Positions 28,032 to 37,998 of a stretch of DNA of 64,000 bases are shown piece after piece. The stretch is taken from assembly GCA_020344755.1 (NCBI GenBank), contig CP070829.1, forward strand, positions 263,223-327,222, written 5' to 3'. The notes beneath the pieces are model-generated. The model made no database searches and was not told the DNA's origin. It worked only from the letters and a program-made list of their open reading frames with translations. Numbering within the stretch: the first letter of the stretch is position 1; every line of letters begins with the position of its first letter. This DNA comes from Gemmatimonadales bacterium (GTDB taxonomy: Bacteria > Gemmatimonadota > Gemmatimonadetes > Longimicrobiales > Gaopeijiaceae). The translations under genes were made by a program, and so were the position numbers.

Positions 28032-30164
28032 GTGACGAACGACACCCGAGAAAGCGAGAAGCAGAAGGTCGTGGTTCTGGGCGGTGGCGTCGGCGCCATG
28101 GCCGCTGTCTTCGCACTCACCTCACCGGACAACCCCCGGCGGGACGACTACGACGTCACCGTGTACCAGATGGGGTGGAGGCTCGGGGGTAAGGGTGCGA
28201 GTGGCCGGAATGCCCGGTACCACCAACGCATCGAGGAGCACGGGCTCCACATCTGGATGGGCTGGTACCACAACGCATTCCGGCTGCTCCGCGAGTGCTA
28301 CGACCAGTTGGGCCGCGCACCCACGGAGCCACTGGCCCTGTGGAGCGACGCGTTCAAGGCACACCGGCTCGTCACACTCATGGACCGGCACGACGGACTC
28401 TGGAAGCCGTGGCACGTCCGTTTTCCGCTCACCAGCGACGAGCCGGGTGGAGGCTATCCATCCATCTCAGGGCAAGTCCAGCTTCTGCTGGGCTGGGGGC
28501 GGGTGATTCGGTCCGTCCTGCGTGAGAAAGGGGACGCCGGAGTTCGGTTCCTGCGGGACGTCCTCGGCGCGGGATCCATCCTGGGGCTGGCATCGAGCGG
28601 CCTCCCCGGGCTCCTTCTCTTCCTTCGCGCCACCGCCCTGGACAGGACGGTGGGGGCGTCGCGGTGTCGGCGGGTCCGGCGAACGGCGCAGCGTCTTCGC
28701 AGCAGGGTCCACGCGGCCATGGGCTCCGGGGTCTACGATGACGACGATACCCTGCGCCGATCCACCGAGATGCTGGACCTGGTGTGTACCGTGGTGATGG
28801 GCCTGATCGACGAAGGGGTTGCAGCGGGGACGTCGACCTTCAACGACCTGGATGAGCAGGAGTTGAGAGGCTTTCTCCGCAAGCACGGATGCCGTCCGGA
28901 ACTCCTGGATTGTGCCTTCCTGAGAGCCTACTACAACCTCGCCCTGGCCTATCGGAGCGGAGACTCCACGGACCCGGCCAACGAAGACGCCGCCGCCGGG
29001 GTGGCCGTCAACATCATGCTCCGGGCGTGCTGTGGTTACCGCGGCGCCTTCATGTGGGAGATGCAGGCGGGGATGGGGGACACGATCTTCGCACCGTTCT
29101 ACCAGGTGTTGCGGAGCCGAGGGGTCCGGTTCGAGTTCTTCCACACAGTGCGTGCGCTTCGGCCGTCGAAGGATGGTGGCTCGGTCACCGAGATCCACCT
29201 GGAGAGGCAGGTCGATCTCGTGCACGACGAATACCAACCCCTCGTCGATGTCCAGGGACTCCCCTGTTGGCCAGCGGAGCCCCTGTACGACCAGATCGTC
29301 CGGGGAGACCTGCTCAAGGCCGGCGCCGAGGGTCATCGGTACGATCTGGAGTCACTGGAGAGCGGATGGTCTCCAGCCGGGGAGGTGACGCTTCGGAAAG
29401 GTGAGGACTTCCAACACGTGATCCTGGGCATACCCGCCATGGCCCAGTCCTTCGCGCTCCCGCTGGCTGAAAGGAACGCCAGCTGGAGGACGATGATGGA
29501 CCAGGTGGAGACGGTCGCGACCCAGGCCGTACAGTTGTGGCTGGGGCCGTCCGCGCCGGACCTGGGCTGGCAGTCACCGCGGGACGAGCTCCATACGCCT
29601 CCCCCGAGAACGGTGCTGGGTGCCTTTGCCCAGCCGTTTCATACCTGGGCCGACTTCAGTCACCTGGCGTCCAGTGAGGCGTGGCCGGATGGACTGCGAC
29701 CTGGCTCCATCGCCTACCTCCTGGGCACCATTCCCGCGGCGATGGAGGAGGCCGCCGAGGCTTCGCGCTCCGAGGGCAACAGCAGCTACGTGCGCGCCGC
29801 CTCCCTGGAGTGGCTGTCTCGCTACGCACGGATTCTTTGGCCGGCGCTCTGCCGTGAGGACGGGAGTCTGCGTTGGGACTTGCTGGTGGATCCGTACGAA
29901 CGGTCCGGAGCTGAGCGGGCTTGTTCCCAGTATTATCGGGCCAATACGGAGGGCAGTGAGCGTTACGTTCAGCACAGTTCCGGCACGACGAAGTTCCGCC
30001 TTCGCGCCGGGGAGTCCGGATTCCGCAACCTGATCCTGGCCGGTGACTGGATCGACACGGGGATCTGTGGGGGCTGTGTGGAGACGGCGACCATGTCCGG
30101 ACTTCAAGCGGCGCGAGCCATCTCCGGGCATCCCCGCGTGGTACCCGGCGAGTCGCGACGGTAG
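28032..30164 (+). CDS. FAD-dependent oxidoreductase, carotenoid-desaturase/amine-oxidase-like
   Basis: A 710-aa protein that opens with VVVLGGGVGAMAAV (dinucleotide loop, residues 13-26). The conserved EEHGLHIWMGWYHNAFRL segment of desaturase-like flavoproteins follows. The C-terminal FAD contact is LAGDWIDTGICGGCVETATMSGLQAA. It has no leader or TM segment, so it is cytoplasmic or peripherally bound. Relatives desaturate, isomerise or oxidise polyprenoids and other lipids. At 710 residues it is longer than phytoene desaturases (about 500), with an insertion in the middle. The GTG at 28032 is taken as start because it lies just before the Rossmann motif. No ATG in that frame is better placed. 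It is divergent from the UbiB-like gene, and its stop is 22 bases from the convergent TonB receptor. Confidence 0.82.
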   Translation: MTNDTRESEKQKVVVLGGGVGAMAAVFALTSPDNPRRDDYDVTVYQMGWRLGGKGASGRNARYHQRIEEHGLHIWMGWYHNAFRLLRECYDQLGRAPTEPLALWSDAFKAHRLVTLMDRHDGLWKPWHVRFPLTSDEPGGGYPSISGQVQLLLGWGRVIRSVLREKGDAGVRFLRDVLGAGSILGLASSGLPGLLLFLRATALDRTVGASRCRRVRRTAQRLRSRVHAAMGSGVYDDDDTLRRSTEMLDLVCTVVMGLIDEGVAAGTSTFNDLDEQELRGFLRKHGCRPELLDCAFLRAYYNLALAYRSGDSTDPANEDAAAGVAVNIMLRACCGYRGAFMWEMQAGMGDTIFAPFYQVLRSRGVRFEFFHTVRALRPSKDGGSVTEIHLERQVDLVHDEYQPLVDVQGLPCWPAEPLYDQIVRGDLLKAGAEGHRYDLESLESGWSPAGEVTLRKGEDFQHVILGIPAMAQSFALPLAERNASWRTMMDQVETVATQAVQLWLGPSAPDLGWQSPRDELHTPPPRTVLGAFAQPFHTWADFSHLASSEAWPDGLRPGSIAYLLGTIPAAMEEAAEASRSEGNSSYVRAASLEWLSRYARILWPALCREDGSLRWDLLVDPYERSGAERACSQYYRANTEGSERYVQHSSGTTKFRLRAGESGFRNLILAGDWIDTGICGGCVETATMSGLQAARAISGHPRVVPGESRR

Positions 30165-30186
30165 CCGGGGGAAGTCCCTTCTGGCG

Positions 30187-32736
30187 TCAGAAGTAGGCCG
30201 TCAGCCCCACCAGGATGCGACGTCGATCCACCGAGCCCCCGTAGATGTGATAGGTGGCTTCGTCCAGGAGATTCGTCGCCACGGCGTGGACCCGCACGCG
30301 AGGCAGCACGAGGTATCCGACTCCGGCGTCGATCCGTTGGCTGGAGGGCACCCGACCCTGAAAGAACCCCGATGACCAGTCATGGGCCGTCTTCACATTC
30401 GCGCCGGCCCAGGCGTCGAACTGGCTGCCCGTGTACCCGATCCGGACGTTCGCCTTGTGCCTCGGGGTGTTGGGTACGATCAGATCACCGGGCACCAGCG
30501 GCACACCGGCATCCACTTCGTACTCGAAGTAGGTGTAGTTGCCCTCGACGTGCATGCGTGGCGTGACCTCCACCGCAGCGGAGAGTTCGACTCCCCACTC
30601 GGTGGCCCGGCCGGCATTGCCGTAGGAGTAGGCGATGACCGTGGTCTCACTCGCATCATTCAGCCGCGTCAGCCCGGAGGCAGGTCCGAGCGCGGACAGG
30701 ACTGCGTCTTCCAGGGCTTCCCGCACCGCGGGGTCCTGCACCGCGGCCGGCGCGGTCCAGGGACCCAGCGCGGGGTTGGCGTACGGTAGCAGGGCGCTGA
30801 CGAAATCCCGGACGACGGAGTAATAGGCGTCCACCGACAGCTGGAGCCGCTCCCGGACTTCTCCGCGATAGCCCACCTCGTAGCTGGTGACGTATTCCAC
30901 GTCCAGGTCCGGGTTCCCGAGAGCCAACGCCGGCACGGCCGCGGATTGGGTGAAGAGCGTGCCTTCGGGTACGGCGGAGAGCGCGGGGCCGAAGGCGTCC
31001 CTGAGCGCCGCTTCCAGAGGCGAGAGGTCCGCGGGAAGCCCCAGAGGCACGTTCAGGAAGAAGTTCGTCATACGGGGGGTCTGAAAGGCCCGGCCCGCCG
31101 ACAGACGAAGCGAGTGGGTCTCCCAGGGTGAATACACCAGCGCCACCTTCGGAGAGACCTGGGTATCGTAGAGGTTCGACCCGTCGACCCGGCCAGCCAG
31201 GACAAGGCTCAGACCCGAGGTGAGTCGGGCCTGTACCTGGCCGAATGCACCCGACGCCCAGTCGTTTCGCGCGTCATCCTCCGGCGCCACCAGGGTCCCT
31301 CTCGAATCGACGAGGCTCCGTCGATACGACCCCCCCGCCACCAGGTGCACGCGCCCGTCCAGGACCGCCTGATTCCACTGGGACTCCACGTGAAGGATGC
31401 TGGACTTCTCCTCGATGGGCGCACCGCTGGCCAGGGATTTCTGCTCCGACACGCGGCCCGAGTACCACGCCATGACGTCGAGACGGTCGTCGTGCCAGGC
31501 AATGCGAGCCCAGGGCCGCAGCGCGTGGTCGACCTGGAACCGTCCCACGTTGGTCATGAAGACCTGATTGGTGGCCCGGGCGGCTCCGGCCTCCACGGTT
31601 CCGGTCCCTCCCCCGGGGTGGTAGTAGTCCAGACGCGCCGACCCGTAGACGTTCTGGACGGGATCCGGCTCCCCCTCGGCAGCGCTGGCGGGACCGCTGG
31701 TGGTCTGACCGTTCAGCGGCACCGCCTCGAACCCGGGCGGTGGGGCGTTGACGGTGAACTCACTGGTATCGACGGCGGCAGCGTATTCCGCGTCCAGGTC
31801 ACCGGGTGCGGTGCGCGATACATGCCAATCCCGGCTTCTGTAGAAACCGACGTTCGCACGGATCCCGAACCGTTCGTCCTGTCCGAAGACGCTGGCGTGC
31901 CGGAGGTCGCCCCGGACGGTCCCCAACTCCCCGCCGGCAAGAGACATCTTGTTGCCCACCACGTCCCGCGCGTAGGGTGTGAGAATGTTGATGACGCCAT
32001 TGTAGGCGTTGGCGCCGTACAGGGCCGAGCCCGGCCCGCGAACCACCTCCAGGCGCGCGATGTCTTCCAGGGGCAGGCTGAGCGCGCTCCACTCCTGGGC
32101 AGCGAGAAACGGGATGGCGAGGTCCCGGCCGTCCATGAGGACCAGGAGTCGCTGAGAGAGGTCGGCGTTGAACCCGCGAGTGTTCACGTTGAAGTCGTGA
32201 ATGCCGTTGGACGACACGTCCATGCCGGCCAGTCCCTGGATGACCTGGGGGTGCTGGCCCGTCACCGAGTAGCTTCGGGACTGAAGGCGATCGGCCACGG
32301 CGATGGCCACGGGTGCCTCCACCAGGCTCTCGGACACGCGCGAACCGCCGGAGACGATGATCTCGCTCAACGCGAAGGGCACCGGCCGGTATTCGATGCG
32401 GAGCTCCAACTCGCTCCCCCCCAGTACCTGAATGGGCACCCGCTGACCACCGGTGGACATCCACGACACGATGAGGACCTGGGCACCCACCGGCACGTCG
32501 ACAATGCGGAATCGACCTTCATCATCAGTGAAGGCGCCGAGTCCGGTGCTCTCGACCTCCACCCGCGCCCACGCCAGGGGCGAAGCGTCGTCGACCTGCT
32601 GGACCACCCCCGAGACGATGCCCACTTCCTGGGCGAGCAAGCTCGGGGCACAGAGGCCCAAGCAGCCGAGCCAGACGGACGAGAGAACGGCACGGAGCGG
32701 ACCACTGATCCGGGATTTCGGCACAGGTCGCAACAC
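30187..32736 (-). CDS. TonB-dependent receptor with carboxypeptidase-like N-terminal domain
   Basis: An 849-aa outer-membrane receptor. A signal peptide ends near SLLAQ. A CarboxypepD-regulatory-like beta domain follows (about 36-110). The plug has the landmarks LSEIIVSGGSR, VNTRGFNADLSQRLLVLMDGRD and VRGPGSALYGANAYNGVINILTP. A 22-strand barrel covers the rest and ends in VGLTAYF. It takes up a ligand at the expense of the proton motive force through TonB. The ligand cannot be named. The start is GTG at 32736 with GAGGAGGG close by. Another GTG at 32757 is less well placed. It is alone on its strand, with its stop facing the FAD oxidoreductase. Confidence 0.9.
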   Translation of the reverse strand: MLRPVPKSRISGPLRAVLSSVWLGCLGLCAPSLLAQEVGIVSGVVQQVDDASPLAWARVEVESTGLGAFTDDEGRFRIVDVPVGAQVLIVSWMSTGGQRVPIQVLGGSELELRIEYRPVPFALSEIIVSGGSRVSESLVEAPVAIAVADRLQSRSYSVTGQHPQVIQGLAGMDVSSNGIHDFNVNTRGFNADLSQRLLVLMDGRDLAIPFLAAQEWSALSLPLEDIARLEVVRGPGSALYGANAYNGVINILTPYARDVVGNKMSLAGGELGTVRGDLRHASVFGQDERFGIRANVGFYRSRDWHVSRTAPGDLDAEYAAAVDTSEFTVNAPPPGFEAVPLNGQTTSGPASAAEGEPDPVQNVYGSARLDYYHPGGGTGTVEAGAARATNQVFMTNVGRFQVDHALRPWARIAWHDDRLDVMAWYSGRVSEQKSLASGAPIEEKSSILHVESQWNQAVLDGRVHLVAGGSYRRSLVDSRGTLVAPEDDARNDWASGAFGQVQARLTSGLSLVLAGRVDGSNLYDTQVSPKVALVYSPWETHSLRLSAGRAFQTPRMTNFFLNVPLGLPADLSPLEAALRDAFGPALSAVPEGTLFTQSAAVPALALGNPDLDVEYVTSYEVGYRGEVRERLQLSVDAYYSVVRDFVSALLPYANPALGPWTAPAAVQDPAVREALEDAVLSALGPASGLTRLNDASETTVIAYSYGNAGRATEWGVELSAAVEVTPRMHVEGNYTYFEYEVDAGVPLVPGDLIVPNTPRHKANVRIGYTGSQFDAWAGANVKTAHDWSSGFFQGRVPSSQRIDAGVGYLVLPRVRVHAVATNLLDEATYHIYGGSVDRRRILVGLTAYF

Positions 32737-32817
32737 TATTCCCTCCTCACTACGCACTCGGGGGACCCATCACGGGAGATCCTCGACAGGCACAAAGGCA
32801 CCCGCCCCCGGACCGCG

Positions 32818-35800
32818 TCAAGGGATTCGATCGTCCTCCAGGGCGAAGACCCGTATCGGCTCGGCAACGTTCTTCAGGGTGTGCGACCCTCGATCGGCAA
32901 GGGCGAACTCGGTCTGGATCCGCTCGGCGGTCTCGGCCGTCACGAGAATCTCTCCTCCCACCGCCGACGCGCCCACCCGGGCTGCGATGTTGGTCGTGGA
33001 GCCTGTTGCGGTATAGGTGTAGCGAGTCCCGGCTGCGCTCTCGAACTTGCTGGCGCCGAGGGAGGCCGGACCCGAATTGATTCCCACGTTCACCACCACC
33101 GCCTCTTCCGGGGGGCCGTTCGAGTTCAACTCCAGCGTCTTCCTTCGAATGGCCAGGGCCGCGGCGGCTGCGTTACTCGCGTTCACCGCGGGATCCGGAT
33201 CCTGAAAGAGGATCATCAGGCCGTCGCCGGCGGTCTCCGCGATCTCTCCCCCATTGGCCACAACTTCTCCCAGGTAGCTGGAGAAATACCGTTGTACGGC
33301 CTGGTGGGCGCGGTCCGTTCCCAGGGTCTCGCACATCCGGGTATAGCCGGCGATATCCAGGAAGAGCACCGAGACATCCGCCAGCCGCTTGGACAGCTGG
33401 GGTGCGTCCGGGTTCTCGTCGATGGCTCGCTGCACGGATTCGGGTACGAACTTGGCCAGTTCGAGCTTGGCCTTCTCCAGCAGATCCAACTTGCTGCGCG
33501 CGGCATCGAGATCTTGCGAGCTCTGCGCCAGGGTCTCGCTGAGCCGGGCGTTCTCGATGGCGATGGACACCTCCGATGCGATGAGCTGGAGCACCTGCAA
33601 CCGCTGTGGGGTGAAGGCACCCACGGTGAGGTTGTTCTCCAGGTAGAGGACGCCGATGAGTTCCCCTTGCTTGAGCACCGGCGAGCAGAGCACCGACTTG
33701 GGCTGGGTCCGGACCACGTAGGGGTCCGAGAGAAACCGGGCGTCGGCCCGAGCGTCGGGGATCACGAGGTCGCTGCGGGTCCGGGCCACGTACTGGACGA
33801 TGGGGAAACAGAGGTCCGGACTGGTATTGGCCGGTTCCGCCGTGAGGACCGCAATGGTCTCGTCCTCGACGGATCCCCGGGCCTCGATGAGCAGGTTCCC
33901 GTCCAGGGAGACGAGGACGCATCCACGCTGAGCTCCTGCGTTCTCGAGGACGAGACGGAGGAGCCGATCCAGAAGACGTCGCAGGTCGGTCTCGCCGGAG
34001 ATGGTCTGAGCGGTCTTCAGGACCGAAGCCAGATCCATGGCGTCCTCGGCACGGACCTGGGCAAGGTGAGGTGTCTCGACCGGCCGTTCCCCGTGCGCCG
34101 AGCTGGGCGCGAGATCCATCTCCGGGAATTCGGAGGCCAGCAAGGCCACCTTCTGGCCGGCGCCCCAACGATTGTACGCCTGAGCCGCCGCCTTCAGGTA
34201 CACGGACGCGACGGTCTGGCGGCCAATCGCGAGACAGGTCCTGCCGGCTCGCTCATTGGTGATGCCCACGGTCTGCACGAACCCGGCCGACCCGCCGGCT
34301 TCGAGGGCGGCATCGTACTTCGCGAGAGACGCCTCGGGATTCTTGAGTCCCAATAGCTCGGCTTCCAACAGGTGGAGTCGGCCCTCGAAGTTGTCGGGAC
34401 AGGCGGCGGCCCACTTCTTGAACTTGCGAATGCTTCGGCGGAGCACCCTGACCCATCGGCGGCTGCCGGAGGGGGATGTCCGGGCCATGGCACCGGCCGC
34501 GAGGCCGTAGAAGAAGACGTGGTCCGCCACATTGATCTGACCGACCACATGCTCCACGAGCTCGTCGGCCTCCGCCCCGGTGGCGCCCGCGAGTTCGAAT
34601 TCGCCCAGGTGGTATGCGAGTTGGAGCTTGTAGATCAAGAACTCCACCAGGCGAGTCACGTTGTCACCGCCGGTGATCTCCATGGCATCGGAAGATCCAC
34701 CGAATGCGGCTGTGGTGGCAGGACCTTGCTCCTCTCGGCCAGACAGGATGCGAATCCAGTGCCCGATGGCGTCCAGCAGCACCGAGAAGTCGTTGTTCGA
34801 GGAATGGACGAAGTCCTGGTACCGATCGACCACCGACTCCATCTCACTCAGCGGCGTGCCGAGGTAGGTATGGGTGAAGAGCTCCGAGAGTGCTGCGTAC
34901 ACTGCGTAGTCGGCATGGCCCGCATTCACTGCCAGCTTGTGGGCCTCACGAAGAAGCGCGAGGCTCGTGCTCAACGGCTCCGTCCAGTGGTTGATGAAGC
35001 CGGCAAAGACGTAGAGCGCGTTGCATCGGACGCCAATGTCATCGAAGCGATTGGAGAGGGTCACTGCAGTCTGGCCGAACTCTTGACCGGCCCGGTGGTC
35101 CCCCACCAGCGAGCCCACGACGAGGCCGTGGAGGACATATCCCTGCGGAGAAGCCGGCCCGTTTCCGAATCGGATCGACATGTTCGCGATTCGCCCCGAC
35201 ACCAGCGCCATGAGATAGGGGTTCCGGATGTAGGCAGGGACCGAGATCACCTTCAGGATCTGGAGCGCCGCGTTTCGGACCGGGTCCATCATCTCCGGGA
35301 GGTCCACGAGCGCGGTCGGCCGGCGGCGACCTACCAGGATCCGGTTCTTCGCGATCTCCAGAAGCACATGGAGGGCGTTGGTCTTGGAGGGAATTCGGAC
35401 TCCGAGCTCCCGGAGGGAGCGGATTCCCAGCTCGATGGCTGCGTCACTTCGGTCCGACGCTGTGTCGATCAACATTTTCTGAGTCGACACGTAAGCCCGG
35501 TCCACCGGGTCTGACACGCGCTCATCCAGAATGGCGAAATCGGCGTCTGCATCCGGAAACGCGCCGGTGACGAAGTGGACCTGGAGACGCCGCAGATGCA
35601 GCTCGTACGCCAGGGCGTAGTCGTTCTCCCACGCGTCGGTGCCCAACAACGAGACCCCCGCCGCCAGGCACTCGAGCGCCGCCTCGTAGGCTGCCGTCGC
35701 CTGAGCCTTCCGGGCGGCAACGAGGTTCAACTCGGACAGGTCACGTCTCTCCTCGGAGTCGAGAATGAGTTCGAGTCCTCGGTTGAGATTGTTCACGATC

Positions 35801-37968
35801 TCGAAGGGGGCCTGTCTCAACTCCTCCAGCGACGTGGCCGCGCGAAGCCGCCGTCCAATATCGAGGTGGGTCCGCGCGCGATCGGCGTGAGGGGTCAGCG
35901 CGTACGCGGCCTGTTGAACGCGATCGTGCAAGAACCGATAGGCGTCCCGTTCAACCGGGGGCTCGGACCCTTCAATGGGCCGGGCTCGATCCGTCGCTCC
36001 CACCAGCAATCCGTCCCGTCGCGCACTTCTGAGAGCCAGCTCGACCTCACGAGGGTCGCGCTCGCACACAGTGGCGATGGTTCGCAGGGTGAAAGCGGTC
36101 CCGAGAAACGCGGCGAGTCGGAGGGTCCTTTGCGCCTCGCCCGAGAGACGAGAGATCCGGGTGGTCATCAGGTCCACCACGTCGTCGGTGATCCCCTCCG
36201 ACTCGATCCGTTCCAGGTCCCACGTCCACCGTTCGCCGTCTCGATCGAAAACGAGAAGCCCTTCGGCGTAGAGAAACTGCAGGAATTGACTGACGAAAAA
36301 GGGGTTTCCCGCAGTCTTCCGATGCACGAGCTCGGCGAGGGCACCAGCGGCTGCCGGGCCGCAACGGAGGGAGTCCTCCACGAGGTCGCGGACATGCTCC
36401 ACCGCCAGCGGGCGGAGCTCGACCCGCAGCACGTCTCGACCTTCCTCGTTCAGGTCCTCGAGCATGACGTTCAGCCGGTGGTCGAGCCCGACCTCGCTTT
36501 CGCGATACGCTCCCACCACCAGTAGATGTCCGGTCGAGATATCGGTAACCAGGGCACGCAGAAGCCCGAGCGAGGCTGCGTCCACCCACTGGAGGTCGTC
36601 GAGGAAGATGACCAGTGGGTGGGCTTCGTCCGCCAGCGCTCGCGCGAAATCGCGGAAGACGTAGTTGAACCGGTTCCGGTCCTCCTCCACCGGCAGCTCG
36701 GGAACCGGAGGGCACGGACCGGTGATGAGCTCCAACTCCGGGAGCACGTCGATGAGGACCCGGCCTCGCGATCCCAGCGCGGCCAGCAGCTTCTCTCGCC
36801 ACGACGCGAGTTCGGCGTCCGACCGGCTGAGGATCTGCCCCACGAGTTCCCCCAGTGCGGCCACGAGACCGGCGTAAGGGGCATCGTGGCGGAACTGGTC
36901 GAACTTCCCGGACACGAAGTGGCCGTTGGCCTCGATGACCGCGCTCTGGAGCTCCTTGACGAGAACCGACTTCCCGGTCCCGGGTGCGCCCGAGACCACC
37001 ACGAGTTGGGCAAGACCCTCCCGGGTCTGCGCGAAGGCGTCGGCAAGACGTGCCCGTGGCTCGTCTCGGCCGTAGAGCTTCTGCGAGAGTTGGAACGTTT
37101 CGGACGAGTCGTGGCGGCCGAGAGGGAAGTCCTCGACGGCCGAACTCATCTGGAGTTGGAGGAGGCACTCCGAAAGGTCGGCCTTGAGCCCCCGGGCACT
37201 CTGGTATCGCTCATCCGGCCCCTTGGCCAGCAACTTCATCGTGATGTTCGACAAGGGCACCGGTACCCTTGGATCGACCCGGTGAGGTGGCTCCGGAAGA
37301 CGAGCGAGATGAGCGTGGACGATCTGGAGCGGGTCCGCGAAGTTGAAGGGCAGACGCCCGGCAAGGAGCTGATAGAGGATAATCCCCGCCGAGTAGTGGT
37401 CCGCGCGGTGGTCCACCACCTGAACCAACCGGCCTGTCTGCTCAGGCGCGACGTGGGTCAGCAACCCCTTGATCTGCCCCGCGAGGGGAATCTCGTATCC
37501 CTCCTCGGCCACGCGGCCGGCGAGGCCCAGGTCCGCGAGTCTCACCTCCCCCGTACCCTGGTCGTACCAAACGCTGTGAGGGTTCAGGTTCCTGTGGATG
37601 ATGTGCCGAGCGTGGAGCTTGCCCAGCAGATCGGCCAGCTTGACTCCGACGGACACCACCTCGGACAGCTCGAGACGGCGCAGAGCCATGACCTGCTGCA
37701 GCGGCCGCATCCCGTCGTCCTCCAGGACCAATGCCTCCCCGTTGTCCTGCCGCTCGAGAGAGAGCGGGCGAATGACCACGTCCGTTGGCAGGGAAGCGCT
37801 GATCTCGTAGTCACGTCGAAGACGATTCGCGCGTGCGCCGTGGTCGCTACCGACCTTCGGGACCCTGATGAGGACCGCGCGCCCCGTCGCAGCCTCGGTG
37901 CCACCATAGACGAGGAAGCCGGACTCCTCCCATACCGGGTCTCCGACGGAATAGCCCCGAAGTCTCAT
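32818..37968 (-). CDS. Pseudokinase-AAA ATPase-GAF-class III cyclase signalling protein
   Basis: A 1716-aa cytoplasmic protein. Residues 1-280 are a protein kinase fold: Lys38 in VLIRVPKV and D-L-G at 146-148. The catalytic loop reads H125-R-N-L-N-P-H-S where HRDLKPxN is expected, so the base Asp, the Lys and the metal Asn are all replaced. Residues 300-600 are an AAA/NACHT-like ATPase with Walker A G327-A-P-G-T-G-K-S and Walker B VIFLDDLQWVD (453-463). A long TPR-like helical region follows. A GAF domain spans roughly 1330-1480. A class III nucleotide cyclase ends the protein, with metal Asp1538 (LFLDIAGYT) and Asp1582 (TAGDGLMI). The layout resembles the Hstk-type ATPase regulators, with a cyclase in place of the histidine kinase. 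It is 30 bases from the methyltransferase and probably co-transcribed. Confidence 0.88.
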   Translation of the reverse strand: MRLRGYSVGDPVWEESGFLVYGGTEAATGRAVLIRVPKVGSDHGARANRLRRDYEISASLPTDVVIRPLSLERQDNGEALVLEDDGMRPLQQVMALRRLELSEVVSVGVKLADLLGKLHARHIIHRNLNPHSVWYDQGTGEVRLADLGLAGRVAEEGYEIPLAGQIKGLLTHVAPEQTGRLVQVVDHRADHYSAGIILYQLLAGRLPFNFADPLQIVHAHLARLPEPPHRVDPRVPVPLSNITMKLLAKGPDERYQSARGLKADLSECLLQLQMSSAVEDFPLGRHDSSETFQLSQKLYGRDEPRARLADAFAQTREGLAQLVVVSGAPGTGKSVLVKELQSAVIEANGHFVSGKFDQFRHDAPYAGLVAALGELVGQILSRSDAELASWREKLLAALGSRGRVLIDVLPELELITGPCPPVPELPVEEDRNRFNYVFRDFARALADEAHPLVIFLDDLQWVDAASLGLLRALVTDISTGHLLVVGAYRESEVGLDHRLNVMLEDLNEEGRDVLRVELRPLAVEHVRDLVEDSLRCGPAAAGALAELVHRKTAGNPFFVSQFLQFLYAEGLLVFDRDGERWTWDLERIESEGITDDVVDLMTTRISRLSGEAQRTLRLAAFLGTAFTLRTIATVCERDPREVELALRSARRDGLLVGATDRARPIEGSEPPVERDAYRFLHDRVQQAAYALTPHADRARTHLDIGRRLRAATSLEELRQAPFEIVNNLNRGLELILDSEERRDLSELNLVAARKAQATAAYEAALECLAAGVSLLGTDAWENDYALAYELHLRRLQVHFVTGAFPDADADFAILDERVSDPVDRAYVSTQKMLIDTASDRSDAAIELGIRSLRELGVRIPSKTNALHVLLEIAKNRILVGRRRPTALVDLPEMMDPVRNAALQILKVISVPAYIRNPYLMALVSGRIANMSIRFGNGPASPQGYVLHGLVVGSLVGDHRAGQEFGQTAVTLSNRFDDIGVRCNALYVFAGFINHWTEPLSTSLALLREAHKLAVNAGHADYAVYAALSELFTHTYLGTPLSEMESVVDRYQDFVHSSNNDFSVLLDAIGHWIRILSGREEQGPATTAAFGGSSDAMEITGGDNVTRLVEFLIYKLQLAYHLGEFELAGATGAEADELVEHVVGQINVADHVFFYGLAAGAMARTSPSGSRRWVRVLRRSIRKFKKWAAACPDNFEGRLHLLEAELLGLKNPEASLAKYDAALEAGGSAGFVQTVGITNERAGRTCLAIGRQTVASVYLKAAAQAYNRWGAGQKVALLASEFPEMDLAPSSAHGERPVETPHLAQVRAEDAMDLASVLKTAQTISGETDLRRLLDRLLRLVLENAGAQRGCVLVSLDGNLLIEARGSVEDETIAVLTAEPANTSPDLCFPIVQYVARTRSDLVIPDARADARFLSDPYVVRTQPKSVLCSPVLKQGELIGVLYLENNLTVGAFTPQRLQVLQLIASEVSIAIENARLSETLAQSSQDLDAARSKLDLLEKAKLELAKFVPESVQRAIDENPDAPQLSKRLADVSVLFLDIAGYTRMCETLGTDRAHQAVQRYFSSYLGEVVANGGEIAETAGDGLMILFQDPDPAVNASNAAAAALAIRRKTLELNSNGPPEEAVVVNVGINSGPASLGASKFESAAGTRYTYTATGSTTNIAARVGASAVGGEILVTAETAERIQTEFALADRGSHTLKNVAEPIRVFALEDDRIP

Positions 37969-37998
37969 CTCAGCGCACGGCGCGGACGAAAGACTGGA

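Noticed and set aside
31345..34356. 1003-codon open frame on the plus strand opposite the TonB receptor and the pseudokinase-cyclase gene
   Set aside because: It spans two real genes on the opposite strand and shows no domain. Length alone is not evidence at this GC content.
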